Below, piece after piece: positions 8,634 through 16,536 of a stretch of 64,000 nucleotides of DNA (position 1 is its first letter; every line of letters starts with the position of its first letter). The notes under the pieces were generated by a model. The model was not told the DNA's origin and did no database searches. It was given only the letters and a program-made list of their open reading frames with translations. Source of the DNA: Buttiauxella sp965119215 (lineage in GTDB: Bacteria; Pseudomonadota; Gammaproteobacteria; Enterobacterales; Enterobacteriaceae); assembly GCA_965119215.1 (NCBI GenBank), contig CBCPKK010000011.1, forward strand, positions 1 to 64,000. Reading direction: 5' to 3'. Position numbers and translations under genes: made by a program.

Positions 8634-11081
8634 TTAGCCCAGTCGCGGACATTGCAGGTTTCCGGTCAGCAGTGTGTCGCCTTCACGGCGATGTTCTTCA
8701 GGCTTCAAGCGGATTTCGCACTTCACGCCGCTCTGGTGTTCGATAGCTACGGTCGGGTTCCCTTCATGAAGATCCAGCGAGAAGAAGCCGTCGGATTCGC
8801 TGACACTACGCCCGGCGTGGTTAATCACTTTCGCGCCGCCCAGCGGCTTCCCCTGATGGTCAACGACACGTCCGAGGACGGTGACAGTTTTCATTACGCG
8901 TACCGTACTGTGGCTGACGCCACCTTTATTGAGGTGGTAATCCTGCGTTGTCGGGTGAATTTTCAGCTCCGGCGTATCATCGTTATGGAAGTCGTACTGC
9001 ACCTGCCCGCTTTTATAAGCGGTGACTGGGACAAAATTACGCCCCGGGCGCAGCGTCGCGCTACTACCGTGTATATCATCAGCACGCAAACGAACTGTCG
9101 GATCATCAGATTCCACATCAATGATCATCCCGGTATGGCCGCTACCGGTGATGCCAGCATTACTGGTAGCGATTTTGCCTGCACCGATTACCACGGTGTT
9201 ATCCAGGTTGATACCGCCGCTTAAGTCGCCATTCATAGAAGAACGCTGCGCATATAAATCACCCTGTACCGATTGATGCTCGAAACGACCGTAACCACTC
9301 ATACCTACGCCGTAACGGTCGCCGGTCAGTGTGCTGGAAACCTGTTTAAACCAGCCGTTGTCGATCTGCTGGTCGAGTGACACTGACGCGTAGTTATCGC
9401 GTCCTCCCCGGTTATCATTTCGGCTGCCAAGGCTCGCGTAGACGTTACGTTTGTTATCTCCAAACGAGAAGCTGGCGCTGAGTGTTGCGCCACGATTGCG
9501 CTGGCTGCCGTTGTCACTGTAAGGACGATCAAAAGCAGCAAACGTCACGGTGACTGGGGAATTGAATATCTCACGGCGGGTATTCCAACTGAGATCCAGC
9601 CCAAGGCCACCATTGTTACTGGTGTGAGATACGCGGCTGGTTACTGTGTTGGTAGTGTTAAGACGGTGATTGAGCGAAACACCGGTATTGTGTTGCAGCG
9701 CAGGGGTTTTCCAACCCGAACGATCACGATCAATTTCGCGCCATGTGCGGCTATGGTTAAACGTCACACTGCCTTGCGCGTACCGCCAACTGGCCTGTGA
9801 ATCAAACCCATTGCCATAATCGCCGGTATGAAAAACGTTGCCGTAAACCCGCACGCTTTCTGCAGGTTGCCAGTCTACCGATGCACCCACCTGCCCCTGC
9901 TCACCGATCTGCTGAAGTGCCAGGCCACCGACAACACGCGGATGGAACAGGTAGTTCACGCTACCACCGAAGGCCAAATCCCCTTCGTTTTGATGTGAAT
10001 TGTTACTCCACAGACTGTCCTGCTGACCAGCAAAGACGTTATATAACCAACGCTTGCTGGGGTTGCGCCACAGCGAAGGTTTATAAATCAGCTCTTCGGT
10101 ATTACTGGTAATGCGGCCGTCTTCAACCAGACGCACCTCCACCGGGTAAATACCGCCCGGTAAGGGCTCGGTGTTAATCAACTGCAAGCCTGGTTCAATG
10201 GGTTGGCTATTGATCATCACGCCGTCGCGATAGATTTCAACCGTGCCCTCACGGTTCGCAGTGACATATATCGGGTAGTAACTGGCGGTCGCGCTGTCCT
10301 GTAATAGCGTATCGGAACTACCTGTCATTACACCCAGCGTGGTCATCGCCCTGCCACCGGAAGTACGGGGCTGACGAAGGACACCCTGACTGTCAGGCGT
10401 AAAGAAACCGACGCGCAAGAAGTTAGTATTAAACTCACGTTGGGTATACAACTGATAAATGCTGTGATTAAGCTGTGCGTTCTCATAACCGCTGCGATCG
10501 AGTTGCATACCCGCTACAGTTGACCAGTTGCCGATACTGCCGGATGCATCCAGCGCATAACGGCCGGATGTGGACTGCCCCTGCCCGCCGTTAAAATTGA
10601 ACTGATTACGCATGATGAGTCCGTGGCTACCATCCTCTGGCAGTTCGTGATAACGAGCTTCACCTTTTTTGGATGCCGCATCAGTAATAATGGAAAGCTC
10701 CGCCGTAGTCAGGCTGTACTGAATAGCCACCAGACCATTGTCACACCCGCTTTTACAAGGACCGAGCTGAACCGGCTTATTCAGATATCCCGACCAACGT
10801 TGACGATCGGCGTGTGGCAGTCGGCTTTCACCTTCGTCTGTAAATTCAATTAACTGAACCGTATTGTCGCGGGACAGCATAAGCAAGGCATCACCCAGTA
10901 ATTCACCGTTCAGCATGACCCGCGCAGAGAGCGGAACATTGAAAAAGTGCTCACTAAAATCAGCAGGCAGATTTTCAGCCTGACTCAATACTGAGGATAA
11001 GGCTTCAGCCTCAGAAACCAGGGGAAAGAACGCACCGGAAACGGCCAGCGAATACATAACGGATTTAAATGATGATGACAT
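8634..11081 (-). CDS. Alpha-fimbrial outer-membrane usher
   Basis: This 815-residue usher of the CfaC/CooC/TcfC class forms the outer-membrane channel that assembles pilin subunits delivered by the chaperone. A signal peptide is present (MSSSFKSVMYSLAVSGAFFP..., cut near residue 27). Usher hallmarks include an N-terminal domain with FNVPLSARVMLNGELLGDAL, a long beta-barrel rich in alternating aromatic and glycine residues, and a C-terminal carboxypeptidase-like beta domain (VLGRVVDHQGKPLGGAKVIN). It lies 73 bp after the major pilin gene with an attenuator between, and 23 bp before the adhesin gene. Confidence 0.88.
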   Translation of the reverse strand: MSSSFKSVMYSLAVSGAFFPLVSEAEALSSVLSQAENLPADFSEHFFNVPLSARVMLNGELLGDALLMLSRDNTVQLIEFTDEGESRLPHADRQRWSGYLNKPVQLGPCKSGCDNGLVAIQYSLTTAELSIITDAASKKGEARYHELPEDGSHGLIMRNQFNFNGGQGQSTSGRYALDASGSIGNWSTVAGMQLDRSGYENAQLNHSIYQLYTQREFNTNFLRVGFFTPDSQGVLRQPRTSGGRAMTTLGVMTGSSDTLLQDSATASYYPIYVTANREGTVEIYRDGVMINSQPIEPGLQLINTEPLPGGIYPVEVRLVEDGRITSNTEELIYKPSLWRNPSKRWLYNVFAGQQDSLWSNNSHQNEGDLAFGGSVNYLFHPRVVGGLALQQIGEQGQVGASVDWQPAESVRVYGNVFHTGDYGNGFDSQASWRYAQGSVTFNHSRTWREIDRDRSGWKTPALQHNTGVSLNHRLNTTNTVTSRVSHTSNNGGLGLDLSWNTRREIFNSPVTVTFAAFDRPYSDNGSQRNRGATLSASFSFGDNKRNVYASLGSRNDNRGGRDNYASVSLDQQIDNGWFKQVSSTLTGDRYGVGMSGYGRFEHQSVQGDLYAQRSSMNGDLSGGINLDNTVVIGAGKIATSNAGITGSGHTGMIIDVESDDPTVRLRADDIHGSSATLRPGRNFVPVTAYKSGQVQYDFHNDDTPELKIHPTTQDYHLNKGGVSHSTVRVMKTVTVLGRVVDHQGKPLGGAKVINHAGRSVSESDGFFSLDLHEGNPTVAIEHQSGVKCEIRLKPEEHRREGDTLLTGNLQCPRLG

Positions 11082-11097
11082 GATTATCCTGACTCGA

Positions 11098-11124
11098 TAA
11101 AAAAGGGCACCTGGTAGTGCCCTA
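11098..11124 (-). terminator. Attenuator between major pilin and usher genes
   Basis: On the minus strand AGGGCAC-TACCAG-GTGCCC is followed by TTTTTT, a canonical rho-independent terminator inside the operon. Partial termination here would give more major pilin than usher and adhesin, as is usual in pilus operons. Confidence 0.8.
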
Positions 11125-11154
11125 ATAACAGCTATTGCAGAATTAAACCTTTGA

Positions 11155-11643
11155 TTACGCTTCGGAATCGAACATCATACTAACGGTGCCATCATAGTTA
11201 CCCGGTGTAAAAATTGCACCTGCTGACGGCCCTACGACCAGGTTAACTCTTTTACCTGCTGTAGATTCCGTATCATTCATAACAACTTTTTTATTCGCTG
11301 AGCCGACACCCAATTTTTCGGTATTCACGGTAATATCCAGACCGATATTGTTAGCAACGTCGGTGCCGATTAGCTCAGGAGCAGAAACTAAATACGCTTC
11401 AATACCTTTACCCACGGCGGTGTTTTTCATATCCAGAACGCGAGATTGTGGATTTAAAACTTTACTCGTTGGATCCCATGCAAGTAATACTTTTGTATTG
11501 TTCCAACCACCATCGGCAATAACATGGAACTCATTGGTTGGAATTTGTGCGCTGACATCAAAATCTAAGCTAGTCGGTAGAGCAAATGCAGCGGTAGAAC
11601 AAGCCAGCAGGGAAGCGGCAACAACGATTTTTTTGTTAAACAT
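11155..11643 (-). CDS. Alpha-type (CFA/I, CS1-like) major fimbrial subunit
   Basis: This 162-residue pilin has a signal peptide (MFNKKIVVAASLLACSTAAFA) and a mature part of about 140 residues, close to CfaB/CooA (about 147). The mature start LPTSLDFDVSAQIP and the C-terminal FTPGNYDGTVSMMFDSEA fit alpha pilins, which complement by donor strand and lack the cysteine pair of type 1 pilins. ATG 11643 is chosen because TGGAG lies in front of it and the signal peptide starts there. The next gene downstream is the usher. Confidence 0.85.
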   Translation of the reverse strand: MFNKKIVVAASLLACSTAAFALPTSLDFDVSAQIPTNEFHVIADGGWNNTKVLLAWDPTSKVLNPQSRVLDMKNTAVGKGIEAYLVSAPELIGTDVANNIGLDITVNTEKLGVGSANKKVVMNDTESTAGKRVNLVVGPSAGAIFTPGNYDGTVSMMFDSEA

Positions 11644-11676
11644 ATTAAAACTCCACAAGGTTAATCTAACTACAGG

Positions 11677-12426
11677 TTATCGACTAAAGCTCAAAGACTC
11701 CGTCTTCTTGCCTTCAATCAGTTTAAATTTATAACTCTTACCACTATCTTTATTGATAATGGTTTGCTGACCAGGCCTGATATTATTTGTTACTGGTTCA
11801 AGACATTTTTTCGTCCCAGTATCGCATTCAATAATATTTTCAAGAATGATCGAACTGTTACCGTTATTTTTGACAACATACTGAGCGGCAGTATCTTTGA
11901 TATCCGTAGCGTAACGTTGTTCTTTCGGTCGAACGGTGACCACAATACCGAATCCATTTAACATAGTAACGCCAGCACTAATGGAATCTGTATATTTTTT
12001 AAACTCAGCCTCACTTTGGCCAAATTCATTTTTATCTTTCGGTGCAACCGGTAAAAAACGGACACGATAATATCTTTCTACGTCACGTGGGCCGACATAT
12101 AACAGACGGTTAGTTTGCATCCCTTTTACTGGAATAATCATCCGCGCCGGGCTGGCAACCATACCATCAGCTTTACCACTGGCAACATTATTACTGTTAG
12201 CCGGAACTTCCTTTGATTTACCTGATGTATCAAAAACAATTTCGCTAACATCCACTTTTACAAAAGCAGTAGCATCACCATTATTACGGATGCGTTTTAT
12301 TAAAGTGCTTTTATCTGAATCGAGATATTCATACATTGAACCTACATTTATAGAGGGGCCCGCATATGCAAAGAAAGACCCGGTCAGACTCAGCACCACG
12401 GCTGCGGTGATTTTTTTCATCAACAT
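11677..12426 (-). CDS. Alpha-fimbrial periplasmic chaperone
   Basis: This 249-residue exported protein of the CfaA/CooB class binds pilin subunits in the periplasm and carries them to the usher. A signal peptide (MLMKKITAAVVLSLTGSFFAYA) is followed by two immunoglobulin-like domains. The region RMIIPVKGMQTNRLLYVGPRDVERYYRVRFLP contains the basic residue and G1-strand pattern of this family. It is the first gene of the operon, as in CFA/I (chaperone, pilin, usher, tip). AGGA lies 10 nt before ATG 12426; the ATG two codons on is also possible. Confidence 0.85.
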   Translation of the reverse strand: MLMKKITAAVVLSLTGSFFAYAGPSINVGSMYEYLDSDKSTLIKRIRNNGDATAFVKVDVSEIVFDTSGKSKEVPANSNNVASGKADGMVASPARMIIPVKGMQTNRLLYVGPRDVERYYRVRFLPVAPKDKNEFGQSEAEFKKYTDSISAGVTMLNGFGIVVTVRPKEQRYATDIKDTAAQYVVKNNGNSSIILENIIECDTGTKKCLEPVTNNIRPGQQTIINKDSGKSYKFKLIEGKKTESLSFSR

Positions 12427-12982
12427 TATTCGCTATTCCTGATTCGTGAATGAATTGCAATCTGCGATATAACGTTTCTTATTGTCCGCCCAACTTTCCT
12501 GACCTCACCTGTAAAGGTTAATGTCTTCCCGGCTCATCAGTAACGCATCGCACTCGTTTTGTTGGAGCCAAGATTAGGGGCTCACCACAAAAAAGTGAAC
12601 TGACTAAACCTGAAACGACCTGAATGCCGAATTACGCCATATAATCAATTTGTTACGAAAAGAACGGTAAGTAAGGTAAGCAAGATAAACATGTGGTGTT
12701 AGCTTTCAATTCATTTACAAGGTAGATCAAATAGTGGGAAAAATGAGTACAACAGGGCGAACTGAAGATTCTGATGATGCAGGTGAGAGATTCATCGATA
12801 GCACCAAGGGGAAATACATTACTAGTGATGATGATTGAACAATCCTACACACAAGCCCTAACCCATTTTGTCGAGACTGTAATTAAATTTATAAAAAACC
12901 TCACACTACCGAAGTTATTTCACCTCAACACTTATCGCGTTAAGACCCAATTTTATAAACTTAAAGAGTCTGGACGACAAAA
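12427..12982. other. Intergenic region upstream of fimbrial operon
   Basis: These 556 bp separate the fimbrial operon from the last effector-like gene. They must hold the fimbrial promoter and probably the terminator of the upstream transcription unit. The sequence is AT-rich. A 70-codon plus-strand frame (12774-12986) has no recognisable domain and I do not call it a gene. Confidence 0.5.
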
Positions 12983-13606
12983 TTAAGAGATAACAACCTT
13001 AATGTTCTTTTTGACGTCAATATAAAGCACTTCATTGTACCAGGCATAACTGACCCCCAGTGTTTTCTCAAGGTGTTGTTGCACGTCAATGAGAAAATCT
13101 TTTCCTGTGTCTATCCACTGAAAAACACCTATTTCCGGATCGAAGAAATAAACCTCTTCTTTACTGGTTTTCATAAAGGCCACCAGATGTCCGGTATCAT
13201 CGTGAAATTGCCAGCCCAGAAGACACAAGATGGTTTTCTTCTTCGCCAGCTTAAACTGCGCCATGAAATGGCTCATAGTGATGCTCCGCCTCACAACTTG
13301 ATGGTGGACCGGGGCGTAATCGCCTTTGTGCGTCCACGTTATTTCGGCAAATGTTGCTGCATCTTTAGCGAACGATTCAAACTGAAACTGCAAATAATTT
13401 TTATAGTACGGAAAAAGACGTACGTATTCTTCCTGATAGTACGTTGCGGGGAAATAATCTACTGGCGGTTTAAGGTCGGCAATTTTGCCTGCACGCAGTA
13501 TTGACATAATCCATTCACAACTCAGTCCCGTACAAATCCCTTCAGGGGCATATTTTCGCAGATGTGTGTGATAACCCACCGTTCGGTATTTTAAAATCAA
13601 ACTCAT
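12983..13606 (-). CDS. Putative YopT-like (peptidase C58) cysteine protease effector, copy 2
   Basis: This 207-residue protein has the sequence plan of YopT/AvrPphB-type proteases. The catalytic cysteine is in GICTGLSCEW (C25), the histidine in TGHLVAFM (H140) and the aspartate in YFFDPEIGVF (D156). The spacings of 115 and 16 residues are close to YopT (119 and 16). There is no signal peptide or membrane segment. AAGGG precedes the ATG. It shares the triad layout and the patterns GIC-x-G and EVYFFDP/EIYFYDP with the protein at 14559, so the two are paralogs. Its position after the T6SS operon on the same strand suggests a secreted effector. Family assignment is from motifs; secretion and target are inference. 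Confidence 0.6.
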   Translation of the reverse strand: MSLILKYRTVGYHTHLRKYAPEGICTGLSCEWIMSILRAGKIADLKPPVDYFPATYYQEEYVRLFPYYKNYLQFQFESFAKDAATFAEITWTHKGDYAPVHHQVVRRSITMSHFMAQFKLAKKKTILCLLGWQFHDDTGHLVAFMKTSKEEVYFFDPEIGVFQWIDTGKDFLIDVQQHLEKTLGVSYAWYNEVLYIDVKKNIKVVIS

Positions 13607-13755
13607 TGAGTGCCCTTCTGTATTAACTAAAATATGTTACGTAACTCTACCGACCCCAGATTCATATCAGAAATGATACGCCCTCATGAGTACTGATGAG
13701 GGCTGAATAAACGATCCTTAACTATGGGCTACTGCGGTAAGCCCTTAAGAAAGCG

Positions 13756-14445
13756 CTAAATACAAAATGACAACATGCTTGTTTCAGGAAGGCGAATATC
13801 CGATGGGAGTCCAGGATTAAGCCCTTTGACGTGCTCCCAATATTTCAGCAGGTTTTTATCCGTTACTTTGTTATTTCCCACCTGATCGCGGTCAGGCAGC
13901 AGCAATAATTTTGTAACCTTCACCCTTCCTGTCGCCGGACTGTTTTTTCTCAGAGTGACACCGGCTTTAGCGACAATCACCACTTCGTTATAGCTGTAAA
14001 GACTGGCGTTCTGATGTGTGACCAGATGTTCAGGGGTTTTTATACTGTAGCCATGCTGGTAGTAATCTGATTTATAATGACCAGCAAGTTTCGCTTTTTC
14101 TTCAAGGGACGATCCCTGATAAAAACTGTTATCCGGCGTGCAGGCATCCGTTTCACATGTATAGAGAATATTGGCACCCGGCACATCGAGGACCAGCACT
14201 ATTTCAGCAAAGGTAATCACATCTCTGCTTTTTCGATCGGTTAAATCAATCAGGCTGGTGCTGATAATATCCCTTCGGGCCAGCGCCTCTTCCGCCGGAA
14301 GTTGCATTAATAAGCTATTGCCCTCGGCATTCCCCATAGTGAGGGTATGAACCAGAATAAGGTTGGAAGGGAGATTATCCCATTTCGTGATCGTCGCATC
14401 CTGAAGGTTAGCGGGGCATGGTCTGGAGATTCCATTTTTTTTCAT
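13756..14445 (-). CDS. Putative ADP-ribosyltransferase-like effector
   Basis: This 229-residue protein has no signal peptide or membrane segment and I do not recognise its family. Several segments follow the ADP-ribosyltransferase fold in order: strand 1 NLILVHTL (H33 in the place of the usual Arg or His), a DIISTSLID strand holding Ser-Thr-Ser (62-64), EIVLVLDVPGANILY, and a C-terminal YNEVVIVAKAG strand with E154 in the place of the catalytic glutamate. A glutamate two residues before E154 is missing (Tyr instead). The ribosome-binding site is weak. It lies between the two C58-like genes on the T6SS strand, so an effector role is plausible. The fold call is tentative. Confidence 0.4.
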   Translation of the reverse strand: MKKNGISRPCPANLQDATITKWDNLPSNLILVHTLTMGNAEGNSLLMQLPAEEALARRDIISTSLIDLTDRKSRDVITFAEIVLVLDVPGANILYTCETDACTPDNSFYQGSSLEEKAKLAGHYKSDYYQHGYSIKTPEHLVTHQNASLYSYNEVVIVAKAGVTLRKNSPATGRVKVTKLLLLPDRDQVGNNKVTDKNLLKYWEHVKGLNPGLPSDIRLPETSMLSFCI

Positions 14446-14558
14446 AGTGTGATGAATACTCTTAAAGAGAGATAATAGGTATGTTCGCTCGAAAACATCT
14501 ACATCAGGTTAAAAGGGCGAATTAATCGCCCTGAAATCAGCAAGTTACTACATTATCC

Positions 14559-15185
14559 CTACACGACAACATGAGGTTTATTGACTGCGATATCCTTTGT
14601 TGTTTCCGTCATGGCAATAGTCTGAAGCCAGACGTTTTGACCATAACGAGATTTGATATGTGTCTTTATTTCATGATAAATATCGATTCCAGTGTTTTTC
14701 CATAAATAGACACCCTCATTAGGGTCATAGAAGTAGATCTCCCCCTTGACTTTATCTTTAAATATACCGACCGCATGGCCATTAGCCCCAAATCTCCAGG
14801 TCATATTACAGGCTATATTCTCCCCCTTCATTTTTGGAATACGTAAAAGCAATCTTTTAACGTCATTATTGGATGTCACACTGCCCCAAAAATATTTTTT
14901 TGTTTTTTTCGCTGTTACTTGAAATCCCAATTCCTCCTGAATGACTTTCCTGCAATACTTATGATCGTTATTCACCCCCTTCGTTTGATTAAAATAGTCG
15001 CTGTAAGACTTATGTCTCGACATCGCCGTAGAGGTATAAGGCCCGGGACTGCCGACAAACTGAGCTTTATTTGTCATAAGATTGACTATCCATTCCATTA
15101 CAATGCCAAGGCAAATCCCCCCGGAATTATGTTCCTTGAGATATTTTTTATAGCCATATGAACTACTGATCATTTCTAACGCCAC
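14559..15185 (-). CDS. Putative YopT-like (peptidase C58) cysteine protease effector, copy 1
   Basis: AGGAGG sits 5 nt before GTG 15185, so I prefer that start (208 residues) to an in-frame ATG at 15206 that lies upstream of the same Shine-Dalgarno. From this start the triad is C25 (GGICLGIVMEW), H137 (NGHAVGIF) and D154 (IYFYDPNEGVYLW). The spacings of 112 and 17 fit family C58 (YopT 119 and 16), and C25 matches the position in the second copy. YopT cleaves prenylated Rho GTPases; the target here is unknown. The gene starts 46 bp after the vasL-like gene and is probably the first gene of the effector tail of the T6SS transcript. Confidence 0.62.
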   Translation of the reverse strand: MALEMISSSYGYKKYLKEHNSGGICLGIVMEWIVNLMTNKAQFVGSPGPYTSTAMSRHKSYSDYFNQTKGVNNDHKYCRKVIQEELGFQVTAKKTKKYFWGSVTSNNDVKRLLLRIPKMKGENIACNMTWRFGANGHAVGIFKDKVKGEIYFYDPNEGVYLWKNTGIDIYHEIKTHIKSRYGQNVWLQTIAMTETTKDIAVNKPHVVV

Positions 15186-15231
15186 TATTTCCTCCTGGAT
15201 GGGCAAACGACATCACTCAAATTGAGTGACC

Positions 15232-16536
15232 TTACTGATTAAGCAGAAGAAAGGTTTTGGTGAGCCTTTCCACTTGCTGCTCAATATTCCTGAACTCTTG
15301 CTCTTCGCCTGTTGGTTTGGATTTCCCCTGCTGCTGCGCCCAAAGCAGAACGCTCACCGGCACATCCATATTTTTCAGCGCCTGTTTCATCTCGTAGACG
15401 TCGGTTTTCAGTTCTGAAATCGTGATGTGATTGCGCTGTGTCTTTTCGGACTCCAGTAGACGCTGCTCGAGCAGATTTAAACGCTGCTGTACGTCGAACC
15501 AGCCTTGCGCGCGGGAGAGATCGCCGCTGCCCGCTTTCAGCGTCTGCTGCCACGCGAGCGTTGCGCTATTGTCCGGCTGTATGTCCTGCAAGCGCGTGGC
15601 GATGCGGTTGCCCTGCTGTAAGAGCCAGGTGGGATGTTTGTTATTCAGAAGCAGAAGTTTTGTCTTCACCCACTCAATTTCCTGGTGGTTGAGCGGTGAA
15701 AGCAATAACGCAGGGGAATCTATCTGTTTTTCAATGCTGTCGATGTCACTGAGCACTTTTAATACTGGATGCGGGGCGCTCAAATGCTTAAACGCCAGAT
15801 ACCCCGCAGCCGGCACCAGCCACAGTGCACTCGCCAGTGCAATGCCACCGGCCATCCAGCGCCAGCGACGATCGGGTAAATCTTCAATCAGCGTGGGCGC
15901 AGTTGCCGCTTCACCTGCGCACTCCTCCAGCTCAGGTGAAGCGGCAACCTTCTCGACGGCGACGTCTTTGCAGATCAACTGCATCTGTGGCGAATTTTCA
16001 ACATCCAGAACAATCTGTTGCCCTGCCCGCCCGCGCACCTGCAGGTAATAGCCGAGATTGTTCAGCATGTCGCTGCCGCGTAGCTGCAATGAGTGCGCCT
16101 GTTTCTGCATCACTTTCAGCGCCATTTCCGCGCGGTTTAATGATTCCGCATCGGTATCGGTTTGCGCCTGCACGTAAACTGGCGTGATGACGTACTCGGT
16201 AAACCACATCAGTGCATAACGGCGCTGCGAGTCATCGTTCACCTTACGTTCGGCAAAACTCAGGCCGGATGCCAATAGCTCGAGCGCTTTCGCCAGCCCC
16301 GACCAGCCGTTCATACGCAATTGGATCAGGCAATACCAGGCTCCGGTATGCAGATCATAGCCATAGCTGGAAAAAATCCTCTGACACAAGACATCCAGTT
16401 CCTGCCAACGTAGCGGACTATTTGGCACGCGTTGCAGTTTGCTAAGCTCACTGCTCAGCAGCAGAAATATCTGGCTACGCTGCGGAACAACGGAGTTGAA
16501 TTTCACCTCCCCCATCGTATTAACTTGCGGACTCAT
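15232..16536 (-). CDS. vasL: VasL-like T6SS accessory membrane protein
   Basis: This 434-residue protein of the ImpA_N/VasL group has an N-terminal half resembling TssA-type domains (RWQELDVLCQRIFSSYGYDLHTGAWYCLIQLR), one membrane segment at about residues 230-250 (WMAGGIALASALWLVPAAGY) and a helical C-terminal VasL-type domain. Proteins of this kind occur next to TssM and ClpV in many enterobacterial T6SS clusters; some TssA-like relatives cap the sheath. It overlaps clpV by 4 bp (ATGA), so the two are translationally coupled. The C58-like gene follows 46 bp after its stop. Confidence 0.75.
   Translation of the reverse strand: MSPQVNTMGEVKFNSVVPQRSQIFLLLSSELSKLQRVPNSPLRWQELDVLCQRIFSSYGYDLHTGAWYCLIQLRMNGWSGLAKALELLASGLSFAERKVNDDSQRRYALMWFTEYVITPVYVQAQTDTDAESLNRAEMALKVMQKQAHSLQLRGSDMLNNLGYYLQVRGRAGQQIVLDVENSPQMQLICKDVAVEKVAASPELEECAGEAATAPTLIEDLPDRRWRWMAGGIALASALWLVPAAGYLAFKHLSAPHPVLKVLSDIDSIEKQIDSPALLLSPLNHQEIEWVKTKLLLLNNKHPTWLLQQGNRIATRLQDIQPDNSATLAWQQTLKAGSGDLSRAQGWFDVQQRLNLLEQRLLESEKTQRNHITISELKTDVYEMKQALKNMDVPVSVLLWAQQQGKSKPTGEEQEFRNIEQQVERLTKTFLLLNQ

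Noticed and set aside
12774..12986. 70-codon plus-strand frame upstream of the fimbrial operon
   Set aside because: It opposes both neighbouring transcription units, has no domain and ends at the stop of the C58-like gene. It is probably chance.
15431..16048. 205-codon plus-strand frame inside the vasL-like gene
   Set aside because: It is an antisense shadow of a well-supported coding frame, with Ser/Arg/Cys-rich composition.
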